Positions 16,906 through 25,855 of a stretch of DNA of 64,000 nt are shown here, piece after piece; the first letter of the stretch is position 1, and the number at the start of each line of letters is the position of its first letter. The notes beneath the pieces are model-generated. The model had not been told where the DNA came from. It searched no databases and worked only from the letters and a program-made list of their open reading frames with translations. The DNA is from QHXW01 sp035280425. Lineage in GTDB: Bacteria; Acidobacteriota; Terriglobia; Bryobacterales; Bryobacteraceae. The position numbers were made by a program, and so were the translations under genes. The stretch covers positions 1 to 64,000 of the forward strand of contig DATEFW010000026.1 of NCBI GenBank assembly GCA_035280425.1. Reading direction: 5' to 3'.

Positions 16906-18471
16906 TTGCGACAATGTGCGTTCGTGTCCCTGAAGTCTTACCGGTTCGTCGCACAAGCCCTGCTGGCATGTTTATTTGCCGTATGTGTGTACCGTGCCTT
17001 CACGCAGTCAATCGTGTTCGACGAAGCCCTGACTTGGCAACTGTATATTGCGGGTCCGATCGAAAACATCTTCCACTACTTCGATGCGAATCATCATTTC
17101 TTGAACACGGTACTCATGCGCCTTTCGACGGGGTTGTTCGGCGTTTCGGAATGGTCGCTCCGTCTTCCCGCGCTCGCTGGCGCAGCGCTTTACTTCACGG
17201 CATGCTATCGCCTGGCACGAGCGGCATTCGGCGATGGTTTTTCCATGCTGCTGGCCGTTGCCGTGGTCACGCTCAACCCGTTCGTTCTGGATTTCATGGT
17301 GGCAGCCCGCGGTTACGGCCTGGCGCTGGCTCTGTGGATGTACGCGGCCGCCATATTGCTGGACGCGTTCTCGCGCAGGGCTTTCTTGCCGAAACAGATG
17401 GCCACCGCGGGAGCAGCCGTGGCGCTCTCGGTGACCGCCAACCTTGTATTCATCCTGCCCGCCGCTGCCCTCGCGGGAACCGCTCTTTATTTGATTCGCC
17501 GCGGTGGGAGCATCGCCGCGGCGGAAGCACCGCAGAAGATTCCTCAGCCGCCGCCTCGCACGCGGAGCGCGCGTACGAAGAAAAAATCTGCCGCGGCTCT
17601 TTCTCCGCGCAAGTCCGGGTTTCCACGATGGGCCGGGTTCGTATTGCCGATCGCCCTCATTGGGCTGTTATTTTTCAATCTGGCGCCGTTCGAGAGTATG
17701 CGTTCCAAGGATTTTTACACCGGCGCCGCGAGCATTTCCCAGAGCCTTCGCAGTCTGGCCGCGTCCTCGCTCGCGCACTCGGGACCATTGCGCAACCAGC
17801 CCTGGGTGCGCCGTTGGAGTGACCTCGTCGCGCTCGCGATCGCACCTCTCGCTGTCGCCGCCGGGCTCGTCATCGGAACCCTTCGCCGCAACGTTTTGCT
17901 GATCGTGGTATCGGTGGCCGTCGTGTTTTCCGCCGCCGGTTGCCTGGCTCTACGCCTCTTGCTCAACTGGCCGTATCCAGAAGACCGCACCGGCCTGTAC
18001 TTCCTGCCGCTCACGTCACTGGTGCTTGTGGGCCTCGCGTATTGCTTGCAAGCCGATAAGCGACCGCTCAAGCTAGTGTCATTTGCGCTTTACGCTTTGA
18101 GCGCCGTTTTCGTCGTGCATTTCGCCACCGAATTCAACACACGCAAATTCCTCGTCTGGGAGTATGACGCCGACACGCGCTCGATGGGTGAATACATTGC
18201 CGCCCACCGCCCGGCCAACCAGCCGGTTGTGCGCATCGGCGGCTCGTGGCAGTTGCAGGAGTCGCTTTCGTTTTACATGAACCTGCGAAACTGGTCTTGG
18301 ATGGAACTTAGGAGAGAAACGCCGGTTGCTGGATCGGACTACTACGCGCTCATCCCGCAAGACCGCACCGCGGTCGAAAAAAGGCTCGGACTTCACGACG
18401 TTTATCGCGGCCCGGTTTCGGGAAGCGTGCTGGCCCAGCCTATCGTTGCACCGCCCCCGCCCGCCCCATGA
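16906..18471 (+). CDS. Polytopic membrane protein, dolichyl-mannosyltransferase-like (GT-C)
   Basis: A protein of about 520 residues with roughly eleven hydrophobic helices. The first extracytoplasmic loop carries VFDEALTW about 35 residues in, the Asp-Glu pair typical of PMT/ArnT-type glycosyltransferases. A long basic Pro/Arg/Lys-rich linker (about 205-245) splits the helices into two groups. The C-terminal ~100 residues look soluble. The sugar donor is probably polyprenyl-linked, by family analogy; the acceptor is unknown. The TTG at 16906 and the GTG at 16924 are both possible starts; neither has a convincing Shine-Dalgarno. The 3' end overlaps the convergent DSD1-type gene by 32 nt. Confidence 0.8.
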   Translation: MRQCAFVSLKSYRFVAQALLACLFAVCVYRAFTQSIVFDEALTWQLYIAGPIENIFHYFDANHHFLNTVLMRLSTGLFGVSEWSLRLPALAGAALYFTACYRLARAAFGDGFSMLLAVAVVTLNPFVLDFMVAARGYGLALALWMYAAAILLDAFSRRAFLPKQMATAGAAVALSVTANLVFILPAAALAGTALYLIRRGGSIAAAEAPQKIPQPPPRTRSARTKKKSAAALSPRKSGFPRWAGFVLPIALIGLLFFNLAPFESMRSKDFYTGAASISQSLRSLAASSLAHSGPLRNQPWVRRWSDLVALAIAPLAVAAGLVIGTLRRNVLLIVVSVAVVFSAAGCLALRLLLNWPYPEDRTGLYFLPLTSLVLVGLAYCLQADKRPLKLVSFALYALSAVFVVHFATEFNTRKFLVWEYDADTRSMGEYIAAHRPANQPVVRIGGSWQLQESLSFYMNLRNWSWMELRRETPVAGSDYYALIPQDRTAVEKRLGLHDVYRGPVSGSVLAQPIVAPPPPAP

Positions 18472-19669
18472 TCGGCCACACATCCACGATATTTTCACCG
18501 CGCGCCACATAGATGCGGTCGTAGACATTGACGCTGGTGTCCAGGTTCGAAGGATAAATCTCGACACGGTCTGCCAGCTTCAAGTCGCGGTCGCCGTCGT
18601 TCCAAAGCAGCATGCCGTACTCGGCGCCCCCGCTTTTGATCTTCACGCCGGGCGCGCCCTTCACTTCATCGGTCTCGCGCAGCAAGGCTTTGTTTCCGTA
18701 ATCCACCGCGCACTGGTTCGGACGCGTCTTGCTGATCACCGTCGTCATCACGCTCAGCGCCGGCTCGAAATCACTGTACACGCTCTCGTCGTTTTTGCCG
18801 CCGATCCTGCGGTACAGCGTGTCCATGAAAATATACGAGCCTGCCTGCAACTCCGTTAGATGGTTTTCCGTGTCTATGTTGTAAGTCCCGGTCGAGCCAC
18901 CCGTGATGATTTCAACCGGCAGTCCGGATTTCCGGCACAACTCCACCGTTTCGAGCATGGCCGCTACATCGTCGGTCGACTTCTTTTTTCGCGCTTCCCA
19001 GCCGTGCGTATGGGACGCTCCGCCCGAGTAGCCCATGATGCCCACCAGCTTCAGGTGCTTTGATTGATCGACTTTTTGCGCCAGCCGCAATGCCGTCTCG
19101 CCAGGCTGGCACCCTTGACGCTCAAGCCCCGCGAAGACATCCACGATCACATTCATCTTCGCGTGCGCCGGTGCGAGCGCTTCTTCGAGCGCGTCGACCG
19201 TGATCGGATCGTCGAGCACTCCCGTAAAGGTCGGCTCCCGCTTCACCAGCGCGACCGTGCGCGCCACCTGGCTGCGGCCCGCGGGCTGGCACGTGTGCAG
19301 CACGCCCTTCACCCCCGCGTTGACCATCAGCTCGCATTCCGCGGTCGTCGCGCAGCAGACGCCGGTCGCTCCCAGCGCGAGCTGCCGTTTGCTGATATCG
19401 ACGCACTTGTGGATCTTCACATGTGCGCGCAGCTTGAGCCCCGTCGCTTTATTGTGCGCCGCCATGGTGTTGAGATTCTTTTCAAAAAGCGCTTCATCGA
19501 GGATCAGCGCCGGCGTGCCCAGATCCTCTTTCGTGAGGCCGTGAAAATCACGCCGTGCGATCCGTGCTTCGATTTCGCTGTAATGGAATTCGCTCCGGGC
19601 TGCGCGGGCACCGCGGGTCAGAAAGGCGCCCGCCGCACCGGCCGCCAGAAAACTTCTACGAGAAGTCAT
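18440..19669 (-). CDS. DSD1-family PLP enzyme (D-threonine aldolase / D-serine dehydratase-like), Tat-exported
   Basis: A 409-residue protein with an alanine racemase-type fold III layout. It opens with a Tat-like signal (TSRRSFLAAGAAGAF). GTPALILDEALFEKN begins the PLP barrel, and HVKIHK (about 83-88) holds the probable PLP lysine at residue 85. TGGSTGTY is the phosphate-binding segment. In characterised members a His in an EEHG motif binds the metal needed for catalysis; the equivalent here looks like AEYG, so activity may differ. Expected substrates are beta-hydroxy D-amino acids. It sits alone; the upstream neighbour is the zinc-ribbon gene about 100 bp away. Confidence 0.86.
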   Translation of the reverse strand: MTSRRSFLAAGAAGAFLTRGARAARSEFHYSEIEARIARRDFHGLTKEDLGTPALILDEALFEKNLNTMAAHNKATGLKLRAHVKIHKCVDISKRQLALGATGVCCATTAECELMVNAGVKGVLHTCQPAGRSQVARTVALVKREPTFTGVLDDPITVDALEEALAPAHAKMNVIVDVFAGLERQGCQPGETALRLAQKVDQSKHLKLVGIMGYSGGASHTHGWEARKKKSTDDVAAMLETVELCRKSGLPVEIITGGSTGTYNIDTENHLTELQAGSYIFMDTLYRRIGGKNDESVYSDFEPALSVMTTVISKTRPNQCAVDYGNKALLRETDEVKGAPGVKIKSGGAEYGMLLWNDGDRDLKLADRVEIYPSNLDTSVNVYDRIYVARGENIVDVWPIMGRAGAVQR

Positions 19670-19768
19670 GTCACACCTCCTGCGACGTTCCCGAAAGTAT
19701 ACACCTCCCTGCGCTTCGTGGCGTCAAAAGAACGTGCTGAACATCCCGCGTTTTCCCAGTTGCGCGCT

Positions 19769-20125
19769 CTACTGGGTTTCCGGCGCCTGCGGCTCCAGAA
19801 TCGCCGCCAGAAGCTCCCTTGCTTCCGCTTCACGGTCTCGCGGGACCTGCACCTGGACTTCCTTGTGCAGAAACGGATCGATGTCCTGAACCAGTGTGGC
19901 AATGCTACCCAAAATGAAGAAGGGAATTTCGGAATCTTCAAGGATCCCCTTCGCCAGTGCAAGCTGGATTTGATCGTGGGTTTTGAGCACCACCACCAGG
20001 TCTAGATTCGGATCGAAGCGGCTGGGCGGGTCAGGCGGGGGCGAACCGTTCAGTAAACGGACGCGGCAGTCCGCGCATTCGGTGAAACCTTCGCGGTATT
20101 CGGCCTTGCATTTTGGGCAGTACAC
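19769..20125 (-). CDS. Zinc-ribbon / DUF2007-type putative signalling protein
   Basis: A small 118-residue protein. It starts with a zinc ribbon (CPKCKAEYREGFTECADC, residues about 3-20) and continues after a Pro-rich linker with a compact alpha/beta domain (VVVLKTHDQIQLALAKGILE, then the VQVQVPRDREAEARELL end) typical of DUF2007, which is annotated as a putative signal-transducing domain. The GTG at 20125 is preferred because AGGAG lies seven nt upstream; an ATG 18 nt earlier is possible. The region 20126-20378 upstream holds no recognised gene. Confidence 0.8.
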   Translation of the reverse strand: MYCPKCKAEYREGFTECADCRVRLLNGSPPPDPPSRFDPNLDLVVVLKTHDQIQLALAKGILEDSEIPFFILGSIATLVQDIDPFLHKEVQVQVPRDREAEARELLAAILEPQAPETQ

Positions 20126-20378
20126 AGCAGATCTCCTGCCCAAGTGTATCGCGACCCTGATTCATCCGACACTGCAATCCTTCGCCGGGAATGAGACTCG
20201 GCGCCTCCGGCCCGGGCTCCAGTACGGTCGTATTGTGTTGGTGCGTTGAGAAGACATGATCGACTCGGGCTACGGAATTAACTCCGGAATGTCTTACGGA
20301 ACGTGAATGCGACGCAGTCGTGGCTCTGTTGTTGGATGGAAGCCTTTCACGGACTCGCGCCGGGGCGCAGCGCTTCAT

Positions 20379-20836
20379 GAGTCATTCGGCGGTTAATGCC
20401 CTTGCGAACAGCAAGGTATTAGTGAAAATAGCCGGCGAGTGGACTCGGTGCTTCGGCGGGTCCATTCCTCGCGACACTCTTTGAAAATCGGGATCTACCA
20501 ATTGGCTTGTGGCCTGCTGCCCCGCCCCTTCGTCGGCGCTGTCCGGTGTGATTGCACTGTGTGTGCGCATCGATGCCTCCCATGCGTGACAATGCGCCGC
20601 TGCGGGTTGTGCCGGGCTCGCACGCCGCTGGAGTCCTAATTGATTGGGAAGTGATGGATCACCTCGCGAGACACGAATCCGTCGCGTGTCTGTCACCGCA
20701 GGGGCGGCGTAATCGCGATGCGGCTTCTGATACACGCCTCATCAAAGTACGAAGCGCGGCCTGCCGCCCGGTGTTGCACATAGAATTTGCTGATTCGCTC
20801 GTAATGGAAGGCGGCATCAAGTTGGCCGTGGCGTGA
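20379..20836 (+). pseudogene. Broken phytanoyl-CoA dioxygenase (PhyH)-family gene
   Basis: Pieces in different frames line up in the order of PhyH-family Fe(II)/2-oxoglutarate oxygenases: VIALCVRIDASHA, then after a frameshift DNAPLRVVPGSHAAGVL, then after another shift GGVIAMRLLIHASSK, then VLHIEFADS and a GIKLAVA end. The second matches the family's NGPLRVIPGSH element and the third its late His-containing HASSK element. The N-terminal half, with the first metal His, is missing or unrecognisable. At least two frameshifts make it non-functional. It ends 11 bp from the convergent glycogen phosphorylase gene. Confidence 0.62.
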
Positions 20837-20846
20837 ACTCAGTTCC

Positions 20847-23399
20847 TCACTCCGCCCATTTGACCCACGCCAGCTCATACGGCGCTATGGCGTCTTCGTG
20901 GTACGGAACCACTCGCACCGAAAATCCGCAGGAGCCGCTCTCGCGCAGATCGATTTCGGCTTCGTAGACATGCTCGGGGCTCGCCGTTCCCCTGTAAGCC
21001 ATATCCGCAGATTGCCCCGAAACAATTTCGCCATCTTCGCGCACCGCACCGAAAAAGAGCTGCACGCGCACGTCGCCGGGTGTCAGGCCGCCGAGCAGGA
21101 CTTTCGCCCTCACCTTCAGCTTGGAGCCGACGAAGATTTCCGTCGTGGTTCCGGTAGTCACCTCCATCACACGCACCTCTGAACCATGCGTGCGCATGCG
21201 CTTTCGCCACTCGACCAGCGGCCGCACCCTGGCCGCCCGCTCCGCCGTTAGCCGGAGATGCCGCTGGCTCGCGGGAATATAGAACCGCTCGGTGTACTCC
21301 GCGACCATGCGGTTCGTGCTGAAGGCCGGCGTCAGCGTTTTCATTGACGCTTTCATCTTTGCGATCCAGCCATGCGGAATCCCCGAGGCATCCTGCTCGT
21401 AGAAAAGCGGCGCCACGTCATTCTCCAGCAGGTTGTAAAGCGCTTCGCTTTCCACTTGGTCCTGGTAATCCGCGTTGTCGTATTCTTCGCCCGCGCCGAT
21501 CGCCCAGCCGTTTTCGCGATCGTAGCCTTCATCCCACCAGCCGTCCAGTACCGAAAGGTTTAGCCCGCCGTTGGCCAGGACTTTCATCCCGCTTGTGCCG
21601 CTAGCTTCGTTCGGACGGCGCGGCGTGTTGAGCCACACATCCACTCCCTGTACCAGGTAACGCGCCACTGACATATCGTAATCTTCGAGGAATACGACGC
21701 GGTTGCGCATCTCCGGATCCCGGGCGAAGTGAATGATCTGCCGGATCAGTTCTTTGCCTTCGTGGTCGTGCGGGTGCGCCTTTCCTGCAAACAGAATCTG
21801 CACGGGATGCTTTGCGTCCGTCAGGATTCGCTTCAAGCGCGCGCAGTCATGCATGATGAGTGTCGCCCGCTTGTAGGTGGCGAACCGCCGCGCGAATCCG
21901 ATGGTCAGCGCATCGGGCTCCAACACGCTGCGGGTAAGCGCCATTTCTGCCTCTGAAGAACCCCGCCGCTTCATCTGCTGTGCCAGTCTGGCGCGGGCGT
22001 AGTGAATGAGGCGCTCACGGCGGATCTGGTGAACGCGCCATAGCTCCTGGTCAGGAATGCGCTCGATCCACTCCCAGATCGTATGGTCGGCCGGATCTTC
22101 CGCCCACCTCGGCCCCAGATACCGGTCAAACAGCCCGCTCATTTCCATTGAAATCCACGATCGCGTGTGGACTCCGTTCGTCACGTAGCTGATGGGCACT
22201 TCTGCGAGCGGGTAGCCTGGCCACATCGCGTGCACCATTTTGCGCGTGACCTCGCCGTGCAGGCGGCTCACGCCGTTGGCATACGAACTGTGACGCGCAG
22301 CAAGGTACGCCATATTGAAGGGCTCATTGGCATCCGCCGCATTCCGCCGCCCGTATGACATAAGCCGTTCAAAGCTCAGCCCCAGTTGTTCCAGGTAACC
22401 GCGAAAATATTTTTCCATCAGCCAGGGTTCGAACTGGTCGAAGCCCGCGGGCACCGGCGTGTGCGTCGTGAACACATTGCCGGCCGATGCCGCCTGTCGC
22501 GCTTCGTAGTACGTCAATCCCAGCTCTTCTTTCAGCATTCTGGCGCGTTCGATTCCCAGGAACGCTGAGTGCCCCTCGTTCATGTGGCACACCGTGGGGC
22601 GGATTCCCAACGATTCGAGCGCGCGCAGTCCGCCGATTCCCAAAACAATTTCCTGCTGCACTCGCAGCTCCCGGTCCCCTCCATAGAGCGCGCCGGTGAT
22701 TCTGCGGTCCTCGGGCGCGTTCTCCTTGATGTTGGTATCTAACAAATAGAGTGGCACCCTCCCCACCTGCACCTTCCAGATCTGTGCCTCGACGCGCCTG
22801 GATGGAAAATCGATCTCGACCAGATGCGGGCGCCCCTCCGCATCCGCCATCGGGCTGACGGGCAGCGTGTAAAAATCGTTGGTCGGGTATTTCTCCTGCT
22901 GCCAGCCGTCCGCGCTGAGATATTGGCGGAAGTAGCCGCCCTGGTAGAGCAGCCCCACGCCCACCAGAGGCAGTCCGAGATCGCTGGCCGATTTCAAGTG
23001 ATCGCCGGCCAGAATTCCCAGCCCGCCCGCGTAGTTGGGCACGCACTCTGTCAAGCCGAACTCCGCGGAAAAGTAGGCGATCGTGAGGCCGTTTGCGTCC
23101 GGATGCGCGCGCCGGAACCAGCCCGTGCCTCCCAGGTATTCGGCGAGGCTTCCCCAAACCCGATCCATCTGCGCCAGAAAGGCTTCGTCGGATTCGAGTT
23201 CCGCCAGCCGTTTCTGGTCGATTCTGCCCAGCATCAGCCGCGGGTTATGACCCGTCTCTTCCCAAAGATCGCTGTCCAGCCTGCGGAACAGCTCGATCGT
23301 CGGGTGGTCCCACGACCAACGCAGGTTTAGCGATAACTCGTGGAGACACTGCAGCCTGGCTGGCAGGCAGGGCAACACATGAAAACCATAAACGCGCAT
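20847..23399 (-). CDS. glgP: Alpha-glucan (glycogen) phosphorylase, DUF3417-containing type
   Basis: It releases glucose 1-phosphate from alpha-1,4-glucans in the cytoplasm. The N-terminal domain (LSLNLRWSWDHPTIELF) is the DUF3417 region of the shorter, unregulated phosphorylase class found in Thermus and Actinobacteria. The core carries HMNEGHSAFL, the TTHTPVPAGFDQF stretch and the PLP-lysine motif EASGTSGMKVLANGGLNLSV. With the ATG at 23399 the protein is 850 residues, the usual length; upstream codons run into the kinase gene and are not conserved. It follows the hybrid kinase by 64 nt on the same strand, but no functional link is evident. No other glg gene is nearby. Confidence 0.95.
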   Translation of the reverse strand: MRVYGFHVLPCLPARLQCLHELSLNLRWSWDHPTIELFRRLDSDLWEETGHNPRLMLGRIDQKRLAELESDEAFLAQMDRVWGSLAEYLGGTGWFRRAHPDANGLTIAYFSAEFGLTECVPNYAGGLGILAGDHLKSASDLGLPLVGVGLLYQGGYFRQYLSADGWQQEKYPTNDFYTLPVSPMADAEGRPHLVEIDFPSRRVEAQIWKVQVGRVPLYLLDTNIKENAPEDRRITGALYGGDRELRVQQEIVLGIGGLRALESLGIRPTVCHMNEGHSAFLGIERARMLKEELGLTYYEARQAASAGNVFTTHTPVPAGFDQFEPWLMEKYFRGYLEQLGLSFERLMSYGRRNAADANEPFNMAYLAARHSSYANGVSRLHGEVTRKMVHAMWPGYPLAEVPISYVTNGVHTRSWISMEMSGLFDRYLGPRWAEDPADHTIWEWIERIPDQELWRVHQIRRERLIHYARARLAQQMKRRGSSEAEMALTRSVLEPDALTIGFARRFATYKRATLIMHDCARLKRILTDAKHPVQILFAGKAHPHDHEGKELIRQIIHFARDPEMRNRVVFLEDYDMSVARYLVQGVDVWLNTPRRPNEASGTSGMKVLANGGLNLSVLDGWWDEGYDRENGWAIGAGEEYDNADYQDQVESEALYNLLENDVAPLFYEQDASGIPHGWIAKMKASMKTLTPAFSTNRMVAEYTERFYIPASQRHLRLTAERAARVRPLVEWRKRMRTHGSEVRVMEVTTGTTTEIFVGSKLKVRAKVLLGGLTPGDVRVQLFFGAVREDGEIVSGQSADMAYRGTASPEHVYEAEIDLRESGSCGFSVRVVPYHEDAIAPYELAWVKWAE

Positions 23400-23463
23400 C
23401 GTGAATTTACCTGTTAAGGGGTCGTGCGCGGGGTTCTGCCGCGCTCTCAGAAAAATGTGGGCG

Positions 23464-25851
23464 TCAGGATGCCGGGACCGGCCTGTTGAGGAGCCCTTCG
23501 ATAGCACTATACAACTCGTCCGCGTTCAATGGCTTAGTAACATATCCGTCCATGCCCGCGTCCAGGCATTTCTGGCGGTCCCCCGTCAAGGCATGCGCCG
23601 TCATCGCCAGGATCGGGATATGCCCTCCCTCGATCTTCTCCATCTCCCGGATTGCATGCGTGGTCTCGAGCCCGTCCATCCCGGGCATCTGGACGTCCAT
23701 CAGAATCAGGTCAAAGGCATCTTCTCTTATGGCGCGAAGCGCCTCACTGCCATTCGAAGCCATTACTGGGATCATCTGTTTATTATTCAATAACTTGGCA
23801 ACGAGTTTTCGATTTACCGGATGATCCTCCGCCACCAGGATGCGGCGGCCTGCAAGCAGATTGTGCTCAGCCGGCTGAGACGCTCCCACTGCCGCCGGTG
23901 CTGCTTGAGTTGGTAAGCCGACTGCGAAGCGAATCGCGTCCAGCAGGCTGGACTGCATCACGGGCTTGACCAGGTATCTCGCGATCCCCAGTTCGCGGCA
24001 TCTCACGGCGTCGTTGGCCAAGTCGCCCGAACTCAGCATCATCACCACAGCGTCCTGGAGATCCGTATCCACCCGAATTTGCCGGACGACGTCGAAGCCG
24101 TCCATGTCCGGCATCTGCGCATCGAGGAGCAGGAGCCTGTAGGGATTTCCTGCCGCCTTCGCCTGCCGCATCATGCTGATGCCGACCAGCCCGGAATCGG
24201 CGGGGTCGGGCCGCATGCCCCAGATGGTGCAGACTTCGTTCAAAATGCGGCGGTTAATGGCATTGTCGTCCACGATCAGAACCCGCATGCCGGCCAACTG
24301 TTCCAACTCCGCGCACCCGGCATGGTTTGGCGCCGCAGCCGCACGGCTGGCGCGCACGGTGAAATGGAAGCGGCTGCCCCGGCCTTCCTGGCTTTCGAGC
24401 CAAATTCGGCCCCCCATCAGCTCGACCAGTCGCGTGCAGATGCTCAGGCCCAGTCCAGTTCCTCCGTGCTTGCGCGTGGTGGAGCCGTCGGCCTGGATAA
24501 ACGCCTCGAAAATAGCCTGCTGGCGGTCCGGGGCGATTCCGATTCCGGTATCGCTCACGGTAAAGTGCAACAGAACCCACGCATCGGTCTGGCGCTCGAC
24601 CTCCACCGAGACGATAACTTCTCCTTTCTCGGTGAATTTGATGGCATTGCCGACCAGATTCAACAGGATCTGGCGCAGACGGACCGGATCCCCCACCAGC
24701 ATTCCGGGGATTTCCGGCGCGATGTGGCACAACAACTCCAATCCCTTCTGGTGGGCCTTCAGCGCCAGGGTCCGGAACGCCTGGTCAAGCAGGTCTTCGG
24801 CACCGAACGGCACCGGGTCGAGCACCATCTTGCCTGCCTCGATCCGCGAGAAGTCGAGAACGTCATTGATGATCGATAACAGCACCAGAGCCGAGTTTTT
24901 GACCGTGGAGGCGTATTCGCGCTGTTCCGGTGTCAGGGCCGTTTGCAAGACCAGCTCGATCATGCCGAGAATGCCGTTCATCGGAGTGCGAATCTCGTGG
25001 CTCATGTTGGCCAGGAATTCGCTCTTCAGGCGGTTGGCCTCCTGCGCTTCGTGGACCAGATGAATCAGCTCCTGGCGGGAGATGTCCAGTTCCTCGACCA
25101 TGTGATTGAAGGCCACAGTCAGATCCGAGACTTCGTCGATGCTCACCACCGGGGCACGCTGCTTGAGGTCTCCGGCAGCTACTTTGCGGCTGAAGATCAC
25201 CAGATCATTGAGGGGCTGAAGAAGCCTGCGGAGCTGGAAGTAGTGGACCGCGAAAATCAGCATCAGCGCCAGGATGGCGACCGTCAATCCGTTGGCCACG
25301 GTACGGATGAACAGGGTCCTCTGCTTGGCCATGGAAAACCCCACACGGACGACTCCGATTCTGGTCTTCTTAGGTTGTGAGGATTCCCAGTCCAGCAACT
25401 GCGACGCACCGTTTGTGGATACTTCCGAGGCGATGTCCAAAAATGCGCTGCGGCCTGCGACGCCGCGGAAGATCGCCGCCGGCGAAGATCCGCGGATTTC
25501 CGGTCGCACCGGAATGCCCGACAGGGGGAAACCCTGGCGTGCAACCGCAGCCAGCACGCGGCCGGACGCGTCGGTCATTTGCACATAAAGCACGTCTTCG
25601 CTTGCCAGCGCAGCCTGCGCCGTGCGCTCGAGCTCCGGCCGGTTGCGCACGAGCATGGCGAGCTCGCTTTGACTGGCCAGAAATTCGGCCAGCAGTCCGG
25701 CGCGCGCCTCCAGTTGCTGTTGCAAGACCGAGCGCTGCGTTACCAGAAAGAGTCCGACAAGACAGGCAACCGAGATTCCCACGAGGCTAGTATTCGCCGC
25801 TAGCGCGCGCGTCAGCAGGCTGGTGTGCCGGGTTGGAGGGGCGGGAGTCAT
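23464..25851 (-). CDS. Hybrid sensor histidine kinase with two receiver domains
   Basis: A 795-residue membrane kinase of BarA/TorS layout. It has a TM helix at about 21-37, a periplasmic sensor region (about 40-182), a second TM at about 187-205, HAMP at about 206-260, HisKA with the phospho-His at 285 in SHEIRTPMNG, and an HATPase with N, G1 (DTGIGI) and G2 (GGTGLGLSI) boxes. Two receivers follow with acceptor Asp in LLLDAQMPDMDG and LILMDVQMPGMDG, both with the conserved Lys. No Hpt domain or output regulator is attached. It lies 4 nt after the periplasmic binding protein gene, so the TonB receptor, binding protein and kinase form one operon, suggesting the binding protein feeds the sensor. 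Confidence 0.94.
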   Translation of the reverse strand: MTPAPPTRHTSLLTRALAANTSLVGISVACLVGLFLVTQRSVLQQQLEARAGLLAEFLASQSELAMLVRNRPELERTAQAALASEDVLYVQMTDASGRVLAAVARQGFPLSGIPVRPEIRGSSPAAIFRGVAGRSAFLDIASEVSTNGASQLLDWESSQPKKTRIGVVRVGFSMAKQRTLFIRTVANGLTVAILALMLIFAVHYFQLRRLLQPLNDLVIFSRKVAAGDLKQRAPVVSIDEVSDLTVAFNHMVEELDISRQELIHLVHEAQEANRLKSEFLANMSHEIRTPMNGILGMIELVLQTALTPEQREYASTVKNSALVLLSIINDVLDFSRIEAGKMVLDPVPFGAEDLLDQAFRTLALKAHQKGLELLCHIAPEIPGMLVGDPVRLRQILLNLVGNAIKFTEKGEVIVSVEVERQTDAWVLLHFTVSDTGIGIAPDRQQAIFEAFIQADGSTTRKHGGTGLGLSICTRLVELMGGRIWLESQEGRGSRFHFTVRASRAAAAPNHAGCAELEQLAGMRVLIVDDNAINRRILNEVCTIWGMRPDPADSGLVGISMMRQAKAAGNPYRLLLLDAQMPDMDGFDVVRQIRVDTDLQDAVVMMLSSGDLANDAVRCRELGIARYLVKPVMQSSLLDAIRFAVGLPTQAAPAAVGASQPAEHNLLAGRRILVAEDHPVNRKLVAKLLNNKQMIPVMASNGSEALRAIREDAFDLILMDVQMPGMDGLETTHAIREMEKIEGGHIPILAMTAHALTGDRQKCLDAGMDGYVTKPLNADELYSAIEGLLNRPVPAS

Positions 25852-25855
25852 GGGT

